Assembly (NCBI RefSeq): GCF_012927445.1
Contig: NZ_JABBPD010000007.1
Coordinates: 682,001-746,000, forward strand
Length of the DNA: 64,000 bases
From: Rhodoferax sp.
GTDB lineage: Bacteria > Pseudomonadota > Gammaproteobacteria > Burkholderiales > Burkholderiaceae_C
Reading direction: 5' to 3'
The position numbers and the translations under genes are program-made. The notes beneath the pieces were generated by a model. That model saw nothing but the letters and a program-made list of their open reading frames with translations, ran no database searches and was not told the DNA's origin. Positions 62,712 to 64,000 of the stretch are shown here, piece by piece (position 1 is the stretch's first letter; each line of letters starts with the position of its first letter).

Positions 62712-63107
62712 ATGAGCATGAGTGATCCCATCGCCGACCTGTTGACACGCATTCGCAATGCGCAAATGGTTGCAAAAACTACTGTCAGCGTACCTTCTTC
62801 CAAAGTGAAGGTCGCGATTGCACAGGTATTAAAAGACGAAGGTTATATTGACAGCTTCAAGGTGAAAGCCGAAGACGGCAAGCCTGAGTTGGAAATTGTC
62901 CTGAAATACTACGCTGGTCGTCCAGTGATTGAGCGCATTGAGCGCGTCAGTCGTCCTGGTCTGCGTGTTTACCGTGGCAGCGATGCCATTCCGCAAGTCC
63001 AAAACGGCCTGGGTGTGGCAATTGTCACAACCCCCATGGGCGTCATGACTGATCGCAAAGCGCGCGCTACCGGTGTCGGTGGCGAAGTGCTCTGCTACGT
63101 CGCCTAA
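62712..63107 (+). CDS. rpsH: 30S ribosomal protein S8
   Basis: 131 residues, [18 protein letters not shown], ending [11 protein letters not shown], full length. In E. coli S8 represses the spc operon by binding mRNA near rplE. I did not identify a matching site here. Confidence 0.99.
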   Translation: MSMSDPIADLLTRIRNAQMVAKTTVSVPSSKVKVAIAQVLKDEGYIDSFKVKAEDGKPELEIVLKYYAGRPVIERIERVSRPGLRVYRGSDAIPQVQNGLGVAIVTTPMGVMTDRKARATGVGGEVLCYVA

Positions 63108-63132
63108 GCGTGACATTGAGGAGAAACTGAAA

Positions 63133-63666
63133 ATGTCCCGTATAGGAAAAATGCCCGTCGCGATTCCCGCTGGCGTGGATGTGTTGATCAAGCAAGACCA
63201 GATCAGTGTTAAAGGATCTGGCGGCGCTTTGTTCTTGACTCAAAATTCATTGGTCACTGTGACCAATGATGATGGCAAGCTGAGCTTTCAGCCTGCCAAT
63301 GAATCACGCGAAGCCAATGCCATGAGCGGCACCATGCGTCAGCTGGTGAACAATATGGTTGTTGGTGTGACCAAGGGTTTTGAGAAGAAGCTGAATCTGA
63401 TTGGTGTGGGTTACAAAGCTCAAGCCCAAGGTGCCAAGCTCAATCTCACGGTTGGTTATTCCCATCCTGTGAACAAAGACATGCCTGCTGGCATCACCGT
63501 TGCTACTCCCACCCCCACGGAAATCGTGATCAAGGGTGCTGATCGTCAGCGCGTGGGTCAAGTGGCTGCTGAGATTCGTGCAATTCGTCCGCCTGAGCCT
63601 TACAAGGGTAAGGGTATCCGTTACTCGGACGAAAAAATCACGATCAAAGAAACCAAGAAGAAATAA
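63133..63666 (+). CDS. rplF: 50S ribosomal protein L6
   Basis: 177 residues from the ATG at 63133 ([17 protein letters not shown]), preceded by TGAGGAG. Ends with [17 protein letters not shown] frame opening at 63073 inside rpsH is not the true start. Confidence 0.99.
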   Translation: MSRIGKMPVAIPAGVDVLIKQDQISVKGSGGALFLTQNSLVTVTNDDGKLSFQPANESREANAMSGTMRQLVNNMVVGVTKGFEKKLNLIGVGYKAQAQGAKLNLTVGYSHPVNKDMPAGITVATPTPTEIVIKGADRQRVGQVAAEIRAIRPPEPYKGKGIRYSDEKITIKETKKK

Positions 63667-63677
63667 GGAGCTGCAAC

Positions 63678-64000
63678 ATGTTGACCAAAAAAGAACAGCG
63701 TCTTCGCAGAGCTCGTCAAACCCGAATTCGGATCGCTACGCAAGGTGTGGCACGTTTGACAGTAAATCGTACCAATCTGCACATTTATGCCAGCGTAATT
63801 TCTGGCGATGGCGGCAAGGTTTTGGCAACCGCCTCCACGGCAGAAGTCGAAGTGCGTAACGCTTTGGGCGGCAAGGGTAGCAATGTTGCCGCTGCCCAAG
63901 CTATTGGCAAGCGCCTGGCTGAAAAAGCCATCGCGGTTGGTGTGGATAAAGTTGCGTTTGATCGCTCGGGTTTTGCGTACCATGGCCGCGTTAAAGCGCT
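63678..64000 (+). CDS. rplR: 50S ribosomal protein L18, 3' end beyond window
   Basis: The first about 107 residues of L18 ([19 protein letters not shown] ... [15 protein letters not shown]). The family is about 120 residues, so only the end is missing. AAGGAG precedes the start. It binds 5S rRNA with L5. Confidence 0.98.
   Translation, partial: MLTKKEQRLRRARQTRIRIATQGVARLTVNRTNLHIYASVISGDGGKVLATASTAEVEVRNALGGKGSNVAAAQAIGKRLAEKAIAVGVDKVAFDRSGFAYHGRVKA

Overview
This is a contiguous GC-rich chromosomal stretch from a betaproteobacterium, most likely a member of the Comamonadaceae close to Rhodoferax/Polaromonas. The family call rests on protein character (PhaM, DUF3567, DUF3108, OxyR next to RecG, a betaproteobacterial S3 tail), gene order, and a dispersed 45-60 bp element (CTAGCCCCCGT ... 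GCTATT-AATAGC) that I associate with this family. It is inference from reading, not a database match.

Layout. 1-3.2 kb: end of a HemJ/CopD-type membrane protein, a VanZ-like protein, a [2Fe-2S] ferredoxin-like protein and a D-Ala-D-Ala carboxypeptidase. 3.2-13.4 kb: str and S10 ribosomal clusters (rpsL-rpsG-fusA-tuf-rpsJ, then a promoter and hairpin, then rplC to rpsQ), closed by a near-perfect intrinsic terminator. 61.1-64 kb: the spc cluster (rplN, rplX, rplE, rpsN, rpsH, rplF, rplR cut by the window edge) with its own promoter. The usual rpsQ-rplN junction is therefore split by about 47.8 kb.

The intervening segment holds: redox and cytochrome genes (peroxiredoxin, cytochrome b561, cytochrome c', TlpA-type thioredoxin); a regulatory PTS without permease (EIIA-Man, HPr, EI); glcD-cidA-lrgB with a LysR regulator; psd, a crotonase and purU; ChaN, DUF3567 and DUF3108 proteins; an FAH-family hydrolase; and a TraR/DksA-type zinc finger protein with an FNR-like class II promoter. 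Next is a copper/TonB locus in which two DUF2946 CXXC proteins ending in RGPP-x-x head a PCu(A)C chaperone and a TonB-dependent receptor-PepSY-TonB-ExbB-ExbD operon. PhaM and a FIST-domain sensor follow, then a queA-HD-GYP-tgt operon.

From about 44.7 to 49.0 kb lies an accessory patch with visible decay. queD has lost its start codon and reading frame. A DUF2442 gene, a Crp-type regulator fused to PAS-GGDEF, and a phage-type HTH gene follow. A MntA antitoxin gene is intact, but its partner hepT carries a stop codon and a frameshift. Housekeeping genes resume with recG, a secreted protein, oxyR, a DyP peroxidase and ubiA. Then comes a 1351-residue Pls/PosA-type NRPS with its own phosphopantetheinyl transferase, and proC.

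The observations most worth follow-up are the duplicated DUF2946 leader-peptide arrangement in the copper locus, the Crp-PAS-GGDEF fusion, the Pls/PosA-like synthetase pair, and the dispersed element, copies of which sit inside coding frames. I saw no tRNA, rRNA, CRISPR array or intact insertion sequence.
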